Below are positions 15,768 through 21,287 of a stretch of 21,287 nt of DNA, piece after piece. A model generated the notes under the pieces. That model worked only from the letters and a program-made list of their open reading frames with translations, was not told where the DNA came from and searched no databases. Positions within the stretch are counted from its first letter, which is position 1. The number at the start of each line of letters is the position of its first letter. This DNA is from Oscillospiraceae bacterium (GTDB lineage Bacteria; Bacillota; Clostridia; Oscillospirales; Oscillospiraceae). The DNA lies in NCBI GenBank assembly GCA_020866945.1, contig JAJBVW010000133.1:1-21287 (forward strand), read 5' to 3'. A program made the position numbers and the translations under genes.

Positions 15768-16499
15768 ATGAAACTGCTGATTTTGGGCGGCGGCCCGTTG
15801 GGAGAGCAGGCCGTCCGGCTGGCCCGGGCTGCCGGGATGGAGACGACGGTTCTGGAAAGCGCTGGGAAATGCCCGCCTTTGGCGGAATATGACTATATCC
15901 TCCCCGCCACGGAGGACGAGACGCTTCTGGCCCTGGCGGCAGGGGAGAAGGCGCTGTTCGACCGAAGCGCCTGGGAGCTGACCCGCTCAAGGATTGCCTC
16001 CGACGAGTGGATGCGGGGCAGGGGCATTCCTGTTCCCGCCTACTTCCCCGAGGGATCGGAGCCGTATATCGTCAAGCCAGACAGGGGCAGCTTCGGCCAG
16101 GGCATCTGGGTAACGGAGGATTTCTGCGAGGTAGGCGGCGCGGTGAACGCCGGATTCGTGGCCCAGGAGGAGCTGGACGGCCCGGTGTGGAGCGCCGCAG
16201 TCGTCGGCGTGCCGGGACAGTATACCGCCTATGCCCCTGCGGTGCTGACGTTCCAGGGCCGCCGCCGGACGGATGCGCAGTGCGAGCCTGCGGAGGACGG
16301 CCAAGCCCTGATGGATACGGCCCGGGCCGCTGCGGAGGCCATGGCTCTGCGGGGCATTCTGGAGGTGGAGGCCATCCGCAGCGAGGGGACGTGGAAGATA
16401 ACAGATTTAAACGCCCGCCTGCCCATGCTGACCCCGGACGCGCTGCTGGCGGCGGAGGGCGTGAATCTCCTCAGCGAGCTTATCGCGGCCCTCGCATAA
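15768..16499 (+). CDS. Compact PylC-like ATP-grasp ligase
   Basis: The 243-residue protein shows an N-terminal pre-ATP-grasp Rossmann half (LLILGGGPLGEQAVRLA), then the ATP-grasp fold with YIVKPDRGSFGQG (100-112), the EELDGPVWSAAVV strand, and the metal and phosphate residues in ILEVEAI (Glu199, Glu201) and ITDLNARLP (Asp213, Asn215, Arg217). The ending LRGILEVEAI...LNARLPMLTPDAL...GVNLLSELI resembles, from memory, PylC, the ligase that joins 3-methylornithine to lysine in pyrrolysine synthesis. It stops about 100 residues earlier than PylC (about 360), so it lacks that C-terminal part. No pylB, pylD, pylS or tRNA-Pyl is in view. The safe call is an ATP-dependent carboxylate-amine ligase of unknown substrate. 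AAAGGAGA precedes the ATG. Confidence 0.72.
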   Translation: MKLLILGGGPLGEQAVRLARAAGMETTVLESAGKCPPLAEYDYILPATEDETLLALAAGEKALFDRSAWELTRSRIASDEWMRGRGIPVPAYFPEGSEPYIVKPDRGSFGQGIWVTEDFCEVGGAVNAGFVAQEELDGPVWSAAVVGVPGQYTAYAPAVLTFQGRRRTDAQCEPAEDGQALMDTARAAAEAMALRGILEVEAIRSEGTWKITDLNARLPMLTPDALLAAEGVNLLSELIAALA

Positions 16500-16522
16500 A
16501 TCAAAACTGCATAACCATTCAG

Positions 16523-16558
16523 GCCGGAAGCGGTTATGACCGTTTCCGGCGAATTTTT
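16523..16558 (+). terminator. Rho-independent terminator after the ATP-grasp gene
   Basis: GCCGGAAGCGGT (16523-16534) pairs with ACCGTTTCCGGC (16539-16550) with one G-U pair and a TATG loop, followed by GAATTTTTTG. Confidence 0.9.
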
Positions 16559-16592
16559 TGCCAAGCTGTTACGATTGTGTAAACTTTTTTAC

Positions 16593-16621
16593 TTGACATA
16601 AGACCGCGTTGGCTTTACAAT
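16593..16621 (+). promoter_or_regulatory. Promoter of the RNase Y gene
   Basis: TTGACA (16593-16598) and TACAAT (16616-16621) are 17 bases apart. Transcription would start near 16628, leaving a leader of about 140 bases before the chosen start codon. Confidence 0.8.
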
Positions 16622-16670
16622 TAATTAGTTGCAGTATGGATACCTGTGCGGTCTGGACGTTGATGCGGAC

Positions 16671-16724
16671 GGGCGGGGTTCGGCTGTCATAAGCGTAATA
16701 AGCCTGGCGGGGCTGTCCCGCCGG
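16671..16724 (+). promoter_or_regulatory. Structured leader of the RNase Y gene
   Basis: CTGGCGGG (16704-16711) pairs with CCCGCCGG (16717-16724), with a 5-base loop, inside the 5' leader. A second copy of the left arm core, GGGCGGGG at 16671-16678, could pair with the same CCCGCC, giving a competing fold. No T-tract follows the stem, so it is not a normal terminator. Confidence 0.4.
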
Positions 16725-16768
16725 TTCGCGTGAAAATTTTTGATGAAATGGAGGTGTGTATAGCTTTT

Positions 16769-18319
16769 ATGGCGACATGGTTGATCATCCTCTTGATCGC
16801 GGTAGGGCTGGCTCTGCTGGTATGCGCGTTTTTTCTCGGCGTCTATTACCGCAAGCGCGTCGGCGAGCGGGAGATAAGCTCCGCAGAGGAGGAAGCAAAA
16901 CGGATACTCAATGAGGCCATCAAATCCGCGGAGAGCAAAAAACGGGAGGCTCTCCTGGAGGCAAAGGAAGAAATACACAAAAATCGCACCGAATACGAGC
17001 GCGAGGTCAAGGAACGGAGAGCGGAGCTGTCCAAACAGGAGCACAGGCTCCAGCAGAAAGAAGAGAACCTAGAGAAGAAAACCGATGCTATCGACCGGAA
17101 AAACGAGCTTCTCACCAAGAAAATCTCCGAAATGGAAAAGCAGCAGGAGGAGATCCAGCAGCTTGTGCAGGCCCAGCAGGCCGAGCTTGAGCGCATTTCC
17201 GGCTATACGGCGGAGGAGGCCAAGTCCCTGCTGATTGAGTCGCTTGCCAATGAGGTGACGCATGAGCAGGCCGTGAAGGTGCGGGAGATCGAGGCGCAGT
17301 ACAAGGAGGAGGCCGAGGAGCGCGGCCGGGAGATTATTGCCCTGGCGATTCAGCGGTGCGCCGCCGACCACGCCAGCGAGGTGACTGTCTCTGTCGTCAG
17401 CCTGCCGAACGATGAGATGAAGGGCCGCATTATCGGCCGGGAGGGCCGGAACATCCGCTCCTTTGAGACCCTGGCCGGTGTTGACCTCATCATCGACGAC
17501 ACGCCGGAGGCCATCACTATCTCCTGCTTCGACCCGGTGCGCCGTGAGGTGGCCCGTATCGCGCTGGAGAAGCTGATTGCGGATGGGCGCATCCACCCCG
17601 CCCGCATTGAGGAAATGCTCGCCAAGGCCCAAAAGGAGGTCAACGCCACCATCAAGGCCGAAGGAGAGCGGGCTGTGTTCGAGACCGGCGTATACGGGCT
17701 GCACCCGGAGCTTGTGAAGCTTCTGGGCCGCCAGAAATACCGCACGAGCTATGGCCAGAACGTGCTGAACCACTCCATCGAGGTGGCCCATATTTCCGGC
17801 CTTATCGCGGCGGAGCTGGGCGTGGACATCGCCACGGCCAAGCGCGCCGGCCTTCTGCACGACATTGGCAAGAGCATTGACCATAAGGTAGAGGGCAGCC
17901 ACGTCACCATCGGCGTGGACGTGGCCAAGAAATACAAGGAATCCAACGAGGTCGTTCACGCCATCGCCGCCCATCACGGGGATGTGGAGCCTCAGACCGT
18001 TATCGCCTGCATCGTCCAGGCGGCGGACGCCATTTCCGCGAGCCGCCCCGGCGCCCGGCGGGAGAACATTGAAAACTACGCCAAGCGCCTGGAAAAGCTT
18101 GAGGAGGTCACCATGGCCTTCCCCGGCATCGACTCCTGCTACGCCATCCAGGCCGGCCGCGAGATTCGCATCATGGTCAAGCCCGAGCAGGTAAACGAGG
18201 ATCAAATGACCCTCCTTGCGCGGGATGTGGCGAAGAAGATTGAGGACGAGCTGACCTATCCTGGTCAGATCAAGGTCAACATGATTCGGGAGACCAAGGC
18301 TGTCGCCTACGCAAAATAA
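16769..18319 (+). CDS. rny: Ribonuclease Y
   Basis: This 516-residue membrane-anchored endoribonuclease initiates mRNA decay in Firmicutes. It has one N-terminal transmembrane helix (about 3-23), a long charged coiled coil (about 30-180), a KH RNA-binding domain with GRIIGREGRNIR (219-230), and an HD domain with NHSIEVAHISG, LLHDIGKSID (His364-Asp365) and HHGD. The length fits the family norm of about 520. ATG at 16769 is preferred: GGAGGTG lies at 16750-16756, and the helix begins at once. Longer in-frame starts (GTG 16730, ATG 16748) have no ribosome binding site. It has its own promoter, a structured leader and a strong terminator. Confidence 0.96.
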   Translation: MATWLIILLIAVGLALLVCAFFLGVYYRKRVGEREISSAEEEAKRILNEAIKSAESKKREALLEAKEEIHKNRTEYEREVKERRAELSKQEHRLQQKEENLEKKTDAIDRKNELLTKKISEMEKQQEEIQQLVQAQQAELERISGYTAEEAKSLLIESLANEVTHEQAVKVREIEAQYKEEAEERGREIIALAIQRCAADHASEVTVSVVSLPNDEMKGRIIGREGRNIRSFETLAGVDLIIDDTPEAITISCFDPVRREVARIALEKLIADGRIHPARIEEMLAKAQKEVNATIKAEGERAVFETGVYGLHPELVKLLGRQKYRTSYGQNVLNHSIEVAHISGLIAAELGVDIATAKRAGLLHDIGKSIDHKVEGSHVTIGVDVAKKYKESNEVVHAIAAHHGDVEPQTVIACIVQAADAISASRPGARRENIENYAKRLEKLEEVTMAFPGIDSCYAIQAGREIRIMVKPEQVNEDQMTLLARDVAKKIEDELTYPGQIKVNMIRETKAVAYAK

Positions 18320-18339
18320 AAAACCAGAAAACCAAAACC

Positions 18340-18380
18340 GCGCCCCGCCGCTGTGAGAATCCTTCACAGCAGCGGGGCGC
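18340..18380. terminator. Bidirectional terminator between rny and the NYN gene
   Basis: GCGCCCCGC and GCTGTGA pair with TCACAGC and GCGGGGCGC (16 base pairs, one C-A mismatch, 7-base loop). Plus-strand transcripts run into CATTTTTATT and minus-strand transcripts into GGTTTTGGTTTTCTGG. Confidence 0.88.
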
Positions 18381-18393
18381 AAAGTCATTTTTA

Positions 18394-19248
18394 TTACATC
18401 TCCATATCCCGGATAAACACCAGCTTCGAGCGGGGATCCGATTTGTCCTCGCGCTCCACAACCTCGAAGCGGTCTATGGCCTTTACCATGCCGGAGAGCT
18501 TGGAGTAGCCATAGCTGCGGGTATCGAAGTCGGGGCGTTTTTTCTGGATAAGCTGGCCCACGGCGCCCAGGGAGACATAGTCGTTGTCGCCGGTGCCGGC
18601 CAGGTCGAGGATGGAGTCCGCAATGAGCCAGATGATGCTGTCCGGGATTTGCCGCTCCTCGGCGGGGGCAGGCTTTGTCTCCGGCTCGGATTTTTTTGTC
18701 GGCTCAGTCCTGCGGGCCGGCTCGGATTTCTTGGCTGGTTCGGATTTTTTCTTTTTGGCGGGCTGGGAGGCCTTGGTCTCCGTCTTGGCGGAGCGCTCAC
18801 GGATGACCTCGATGTAGATAAATTTGTTGCAGGCGGCAATCAGAGGGCTTGGCGTTTTCTGCTCCCCGATGCCGATGACGAAAAGCCCCGCCTCCCGCAG
18901 ACGGCGGGCAAGGCCCGTGAAATCGCTGTCCGACGACACCAGGACGAACCCGTCCGTATTCCCGGAATAGAGGATGTCCATTGCGTCGATGATCATGGCG
19001 GAATCCGTGGAGTTTTTCCCTTTGGTATAGGCAAACTGCTGCACGGGGGTGACGGAGTTGTCCAGCAGGGTCTGCTTCCATCCTGCCAGGTTCCGGGTAG
19101 ACCAGTCGCCATAGGCTTTTTTGATGTTAGGGGTGCCATAGATGGCGACCTCCTCCATAATACCCTTCAGGCAGTCCCGGGGCGCGTTGTCCGCGTCAAT
19201 CAGGACGGCCAGGCGCATATTGTGGTCGTTGTTATCGTTAGGTGACAT
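18394..19248 (-). CDS. NYN-domain putative ribonuclease with C-terminal LOTUS/OST-HTH domain
   Basis: The 284-residue protein starts with a NYN (LabA/DUF88-type, PIN-like) domain at about 11-150. Acidic metal-site residues sit in VLIDADNAP (Asp18, Asp20), STDSAMIIDAMD (Asp82, Asp88) and SSDSDF (Asp107, Asp109). A Lys/Pro/Glu linker with repeated KKSEP-like units (165-193) follows. The last part (about 203-284), with IIWLIADSILDLAGTGDNDY, VGQLIQKKRPDFDTRSYGYSKL and FEVVERE, fits the LOTUS/OST-HTH fold, which binds RNA. NYN plus LOTUS is the layout of a known but poorly studied bacterial group and of the animal protein MARF1. RNA cleavage is expected but not shown. GGGAG lies about 10 bases before the ATG. 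It converges on rny and is transcribed from its own promoter. Confidence 0.87.
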   Translation of the reverse strand: MSPNDNNDHNMRLAVLIDADNAPRDCLKGIMEEVAIYGTPNIKKAYGDWSTRNLAGWKQTLLDNSVTPVQQFAYTKGKNSTDSAMIIDAMDILYSGNTDGFVLVSSDSDFTGLARRLREAGLFVIGIGEQKTPSPLIAACNKFIYIEVIRERSAKTETKASQPAKKKKSEPAKKSEPARRTEPTKKSEPETKPAPAEERQIPDSIIWLIADSILDLAGTGDNDYVSLGAVGQLIQKKRPDFDTRSYGYSKLSGMVKAIDRFEVVEREDKSDPRSKLVFIRDMEM

Positions 19249-19278
19249 GGCGTCATTCTCCCTTCGTTTATGCTGTTA

Positions 19279-19311
19279 ATTATAAAGGAAACGGGAAAAT
19301 ATTGCAATATT
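19279..19311 (-). promoter_or_regulatory. Promoter of the NYN gene with overlapping palindrome
   Basis: On the minus strand TTGCAA (19307-19302) and TATAAT (19284-19279) are 17 bases apart. The -35 hexamer lies at the centre of a perfect 14-base palindrome, AATATTGCAATATT (19298-19311), which could be an operator. Confidence 0.7.
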
Positions 19312-19366
19312 GTTTACATAATTGTGTGTTTAAACTGTAAATAATTCGAACAGTGGCAGAAAAAAC

Positions 19367-19395
19367 TTGAAACACCGGGGCGGATGTACTATAAT
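19367..19395 (+). promoter_or_regulatory. Promoter of the membrane-anchored foldase gene
   Basis: TTGAAA (19367-19372) and a perfect TATAAT (19390-19395) are 17 bases apart, 47 bases before the start codon. Confidence 0.8.
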
Positions 19396-19442
19396 ATCAT
19401 GGTTGAGTTTGAGAAATATTACCGCAAAGGGCGTGTGAAAAC

Positions 19443-20936
19443 ATGAGTGCATCCAAAGACAAGAAACTCCGCAAGGAACAAATCGCGGCGGGACTGGATA
19501 AAAAGTCCATCGCCGAGGCAGAGGCCAAAAAGCAGCGCCGCAAATCTACCATCACCTATTCCGTGGTGGCGGCTGTCATCGTTGTGCTTTTCGCCTTCGT
19601 GTTCATCTACAACTCCGCCTGGCCCAGCCGCCACACCACGGCCGTGACCATAGACGGGACGGACTATACCGTGGCCCAGATGAACTACTACTATTCCAGC
19701 AGCTATATCAGCTTCTATAACAACTATTACTATTATGTTCTGCTGGGCTACTTCTTCGACACAGATACTAGCCTGGCCGACCAGGAGTATTCCGACGGCT
19801 ATACCTGGCGCGACTACTTCATGGATTCCGCCATTGACACGATGACAGAGGTTCAGCTCCTCTGCAATGAGGCGGAGGCCGCGGGCTATACCATGGATGA
19901 GGATTATCAGGCCGAATATGAGGAAGCCCTGGAGAGCATCCAGACCTCCTGGGAGTCCAACGGCTATTCCAACCTTGAGCAATACATCAACCTTGTCTAT
20001 GGCAAGGGCGTGACCTATGAGCTGGTGGAGCAGGAGCTGTATCGCACGTATCTTGCCTCGTCCTATGCGCAATCCCTGTACGACGGCTTTGAATATACCA
20101 CGGACGAGCTGGACGAGTACTACACCGAGAACGCCGATTCCTATGACGTCATCGACTATGCGTATTATTACCTGAGCACCAGCAGCGACGACGAGGAGAC
20201 CGAGGACACCATCGACGCGGACGCTGTCGTGGAGGCCATCGACGGCACCGACCTCGACACCTTCGAGACCTATATGTCCGAGAACTATGAGGCCGAGGTC
20301 ACAAGCCTGTCCTATGCCGGCAGCAGCCTTTCCAGCACCTATTCTGAGTGGCTGCTGGACGCTGACCGCGAGGTTGGCGACGCCACGGTCATAGAGAGCG
20401 ACGGCGCTACCTATATCATTATGTTCCTTGGCCGGAACGACAACAGCTACTACATGACGAACTTCCGCCACATTCTCATCGAGGCGGAGGATACAGACGA
20501 GGACGGCGAGTATTCCGACGAGGAGATTGCCGCCGCTGAGGAAGAGGCCCAGGCCATCTATGATGAGTGGCTGGCCGGAGACGCCACTGAGGACAGCTTC
20601 GCCGAGCTTGCCAACGAGTACTCCACCGACACCGGCTCCAACACCGTCGGCGGTCTGTATGAGGACGTATACCAGAACGAGATGGTGGATGTGATCAACG
20701 ACTGGCTGTTTGAGGATGGCCGCGAGGCCGGGGATACCACCGTCGTCACCTACAGCGGCTCTAGCTACACCGGCGCCCATATCGTCTACTACGTGGGGGC
20801 CAGCGACCTGACCTACGCCCAGTACCAGGCCGACAGCGCCATGCGCAGCGCGGACTACTCCGCCTGGCTGGAGGAAGCCGAGAGCGCCGTCACCGTCACC
20901 ACCAGCCATCTGGGGATGTGCGGCAAGAACCACTAA
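19443..20936 (+). CDS. Membrane-anchored parvulin-type peptidyl-prolyl isomerase
   Basis: This 497-residue protein has a lysine-rich cytoplasmic N terminus (1-35), one uncleaved transmembrane helix (about 37-56, followed by NSAWPSRHTT) and an extracytoplasmic part. That part begins with VTIDGTDYTVAQMNYYYSSS, a SurA/PrsA-type start, and includes a very Tyr-rich helix (80-104). A parvulin domain at about 340-452 carries FRHILIEA, ELANEYSTDTGSNTVGGLYED and GAHIVYYVG. It is a second folding helper with the same overall plan as the lipoprotein at 6535-7767, anchored by a helix in place of lipid. The tail GMCGKNH has a lone cysteine. The strong acidity and Tyr content are shared by both foldases. 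Transcribed alone between its own promoter and terminator. Confidence 0.85.
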   Translation: MSASKDKKLRKEQIAAGLDKKSIAEAEAKKQRRKSTITYSVVAAVIVVLFAFVFIYNSAWPSRHTTAVTIDGTDYTVAQMNYYYSSSYISFYNNYYYYVLLGYFFDTDTSLADQEYSDGYTWRDYFMDSAIDTMTEVQLLCNEAEAAGYTMDEDYQAEYEEALESIQTSWESNGYSNLEQYINLVYGKGVTYELVEQELYRTYLASSYAQSLYDGFEYTTDELDEYYTENADSYDVIDYAYYYLSTSSDDEETEDTIDADAVVEAIDGTDLDTFETYMSENYEAEVTSLSYAGSSLSSTYSEWLLDADREVGDATVIESDGATYIIMFLGRNDNSYYMTNFRHILIEAEDTDEDGEYSDEEIAAAEEEAQAIYDEWLAGDATEDSFAELANEYSTDTGSNTVGGLYEDVYQNEMVDVINDWLFEDGREAGDTTVVTYSGSSYTGAHIVYYVGASDLTYAQYQADSAMRSADYSAWLEEAESAVTVTTSHLGMCGKNH

Positions 20937-20955
20937 TAACTACGACCTGAAACCG

Positions 20956-20992
20956 AAAAGCGTTGCAGCCATTGGCGCTGCAACGCTTTTTT
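20956..20992 (+). terminator. Rho-independent terminator of the membrane foldase gene
   Basis: AAAAGCGTTGCAGC (20956-20969) pairs perfectly with GCTGCAACGCTTTT (20977-20990) around a 7-base loop, ending in TTTTTT. Confidence 0.92.
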
Positions 20993-21004
20993 ATCCCCCG
21001 CCCA

Positions 21005-21047
21005 TAAAAATCAGAGAGCCTGCCCTTTCGGACAGGCCCTCTTTTTT
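21005..21047. terminator. Second hairpin, terminator of the small minus-strand unit
   Basis: GAGAGCCTGCCC (21014-21025) pairs with GGACAGGCCCTC (21030-21041) with two mismatches and a TTTC loop. On the plus strand six T follow; on the minus strand TGATTTTTATG follows. It therefore works both ways and closes the transcript of the 23-residue peptide. Confidence 0.78.
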
Positions 21048-21069
21048 CGGCTGGGCGGGTTTATTATGA

Positions 21070-21141
21070 TCAGAATGTGATGGAAAAGCACGCAAAATAT
21101 CTTTCCAGGAAATCCTCCACGGTCTTAAAGATGTTTTTCAT
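21070..21141 (-). CDS. 23-residue amphipathic Cys-containing peptide
   Basis: ATG at 21141 is preceded by AAGGAGGTG with a 5-base spacer, one of the best ribosome binding sites in the window. The peptide reads MKNIFKTVEDFLERY then FACFSITF. Hydrophobic residues Ile4, Phe5, Val8, Phe11, Leu12, Tyr15, Phe16 and Phe19 fall on one helix face, while Lys, Glu, Asp and Arg fill the other, so a membrane-surface amphipathic helix is expected. A single Cys18 is followed by five residues. A 6-codon frame (MKEVPT, 21158-21138) overlaps its start as ATGA and may couple or modulate translation. The gene has its own promoter and terminator. I do not recognise a family. Secreted or signalling peptide, membrane-active toxin, and translated leader are all open. 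Confidence 0.6.
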   Translation of the reverse strand: MKNIFKTVEDFLERYFACFSITF

Positions 21142-21223
21142 GTCGGCACCTCCTTCATAGATTGGAAACAGTGGTGTGTTATGAATCAGCGCTAGCTAGC
21201 TTTCTTCTTCCTTTGTTGTCTGT

Positions 21224-21252
21224 ATTATAACCCATTGACTTTCTATTGTAAA
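21224..21252 (-). promoter_or_regulatory. Promoter of the 23-residue peptide gene
   Basis: On the minus strand TTTACA (21252-21247) and a perfect TATAAT (21229-21224) are exactly 17 bases apart. The leader would be about 75 bases and contains GCTAGCTAGC (21191-21200), a self-complementary 10-mer. Confidence 0.78.
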
Positions 21253-21287
21253 ATACATATAATAAACCCACAGCGATACTTATTATG

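Noticed and set aside
15456..16729. A pyrrolysine biosynthesis cluster around the PylC-like gene
   Set aside because: No pylB, pylD or pylS homologue and no tRNA with a CUA anticodon and small D-loop could be found in this stretch; both flanks are unrelated genes.
16730..16768. Upstream GTG or ATG starts for RNase Y
   Set aside because: They have no ribosome binding site, and they would place a charged stretch before the membrane helix; ATG 16769 with GGAGGTG upstream fits the family length.
19419..20933. Long minus-strand open frame opposite the membrane foldase gene
   Set aside because: The plus frame has promoter, start, membrane helix, parvulin domain and terminator. The antisense chain is a Val/Gly/Ile-rich artefact.
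1..21287. CRISPR arrays, tRNA or rRNA genes, insertion sequences, attachment sites
   Set aside because: No spaced direct repeats, cloverleaf sequences, transposase or integrase frames, or flanking direct repeats were seen on either strand.

Overview
The window looks like a chromosomal segment of a GC-rich, low-GC-phylum (Firmicutes) gut anaerobe, most likely of the Oscillospiraceae / Clostridium cluster IV. This is an inference. It rests on strong AGGAGG-type ribosome binding sites, sharp TTGACA-17-TATAAT promoters in AT-rich gaps, RNase Y, a PrsA-type lipoprotein, a FakA-like domain, a BspA-like secreted protein, and secreted proteins very rich in Tyr, Asp and Glu. No rRNA, tRNA, insertion sequence, integrase or CRISPR array is visible.

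Layout. (1) 1-2029: the 3' part of birA, then an 8-oxoguanine deaminase-type amidohydrolase with its own promoter. (2) 2046-2506: a small accessory pair, an XRE-type repressor divergent from a 53-residue protein, with two near-identical 16-bp inverted repeats between them. (3) 2600-5605, minus: a 1001-residue secreted, Cys-containing, beta-rich surface protein. (4) 5842-6466: two small genes of unknown function, one of them a membrane protein. (5) 6535-7767, minus: a PrsA-like foldase lipoprotein. (6) 8070-10919: trkA-trkH, a potassium uptake system. (7) 11041-15288: argC-argJ-argB-argD, the acetylated steps from glutamate to ornithine, behind a clear promoter with an inverted repeat. No argF, argG, argH or carAB is in view. 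(8) 15456-16499: an 83-residue stand-alone relative of the middle domain of fatty-acid kinase FakA, then a compact PylC-like ATP-grasp protein. (9) 16769-19248: RNase Y convergent with a NYN-nuclease/LOTUS-domain protein. (10) 19443-20936: a membrane-anchored parvulin-type foldase, the second one in the window. (11) 21005-21252, minus: a very small transcription unit with its own strong promoter, strong Shine-Dalgarno sequence and terminator. It encodes a 23-residue amphipathic peptide with one cysteine near its C terminus.

Most of the window is ordinary housekeeping content. The parts most deserving a second look are the 23-residue peptide unit at the right end, the orphan FakA-domain protein, the short PylC-like ATP-grasp protein lacking any other pyrrolysine gene, the repressor/53-residue pair with its double operator, and the NYN-LOTUS protein facing RNase Y.
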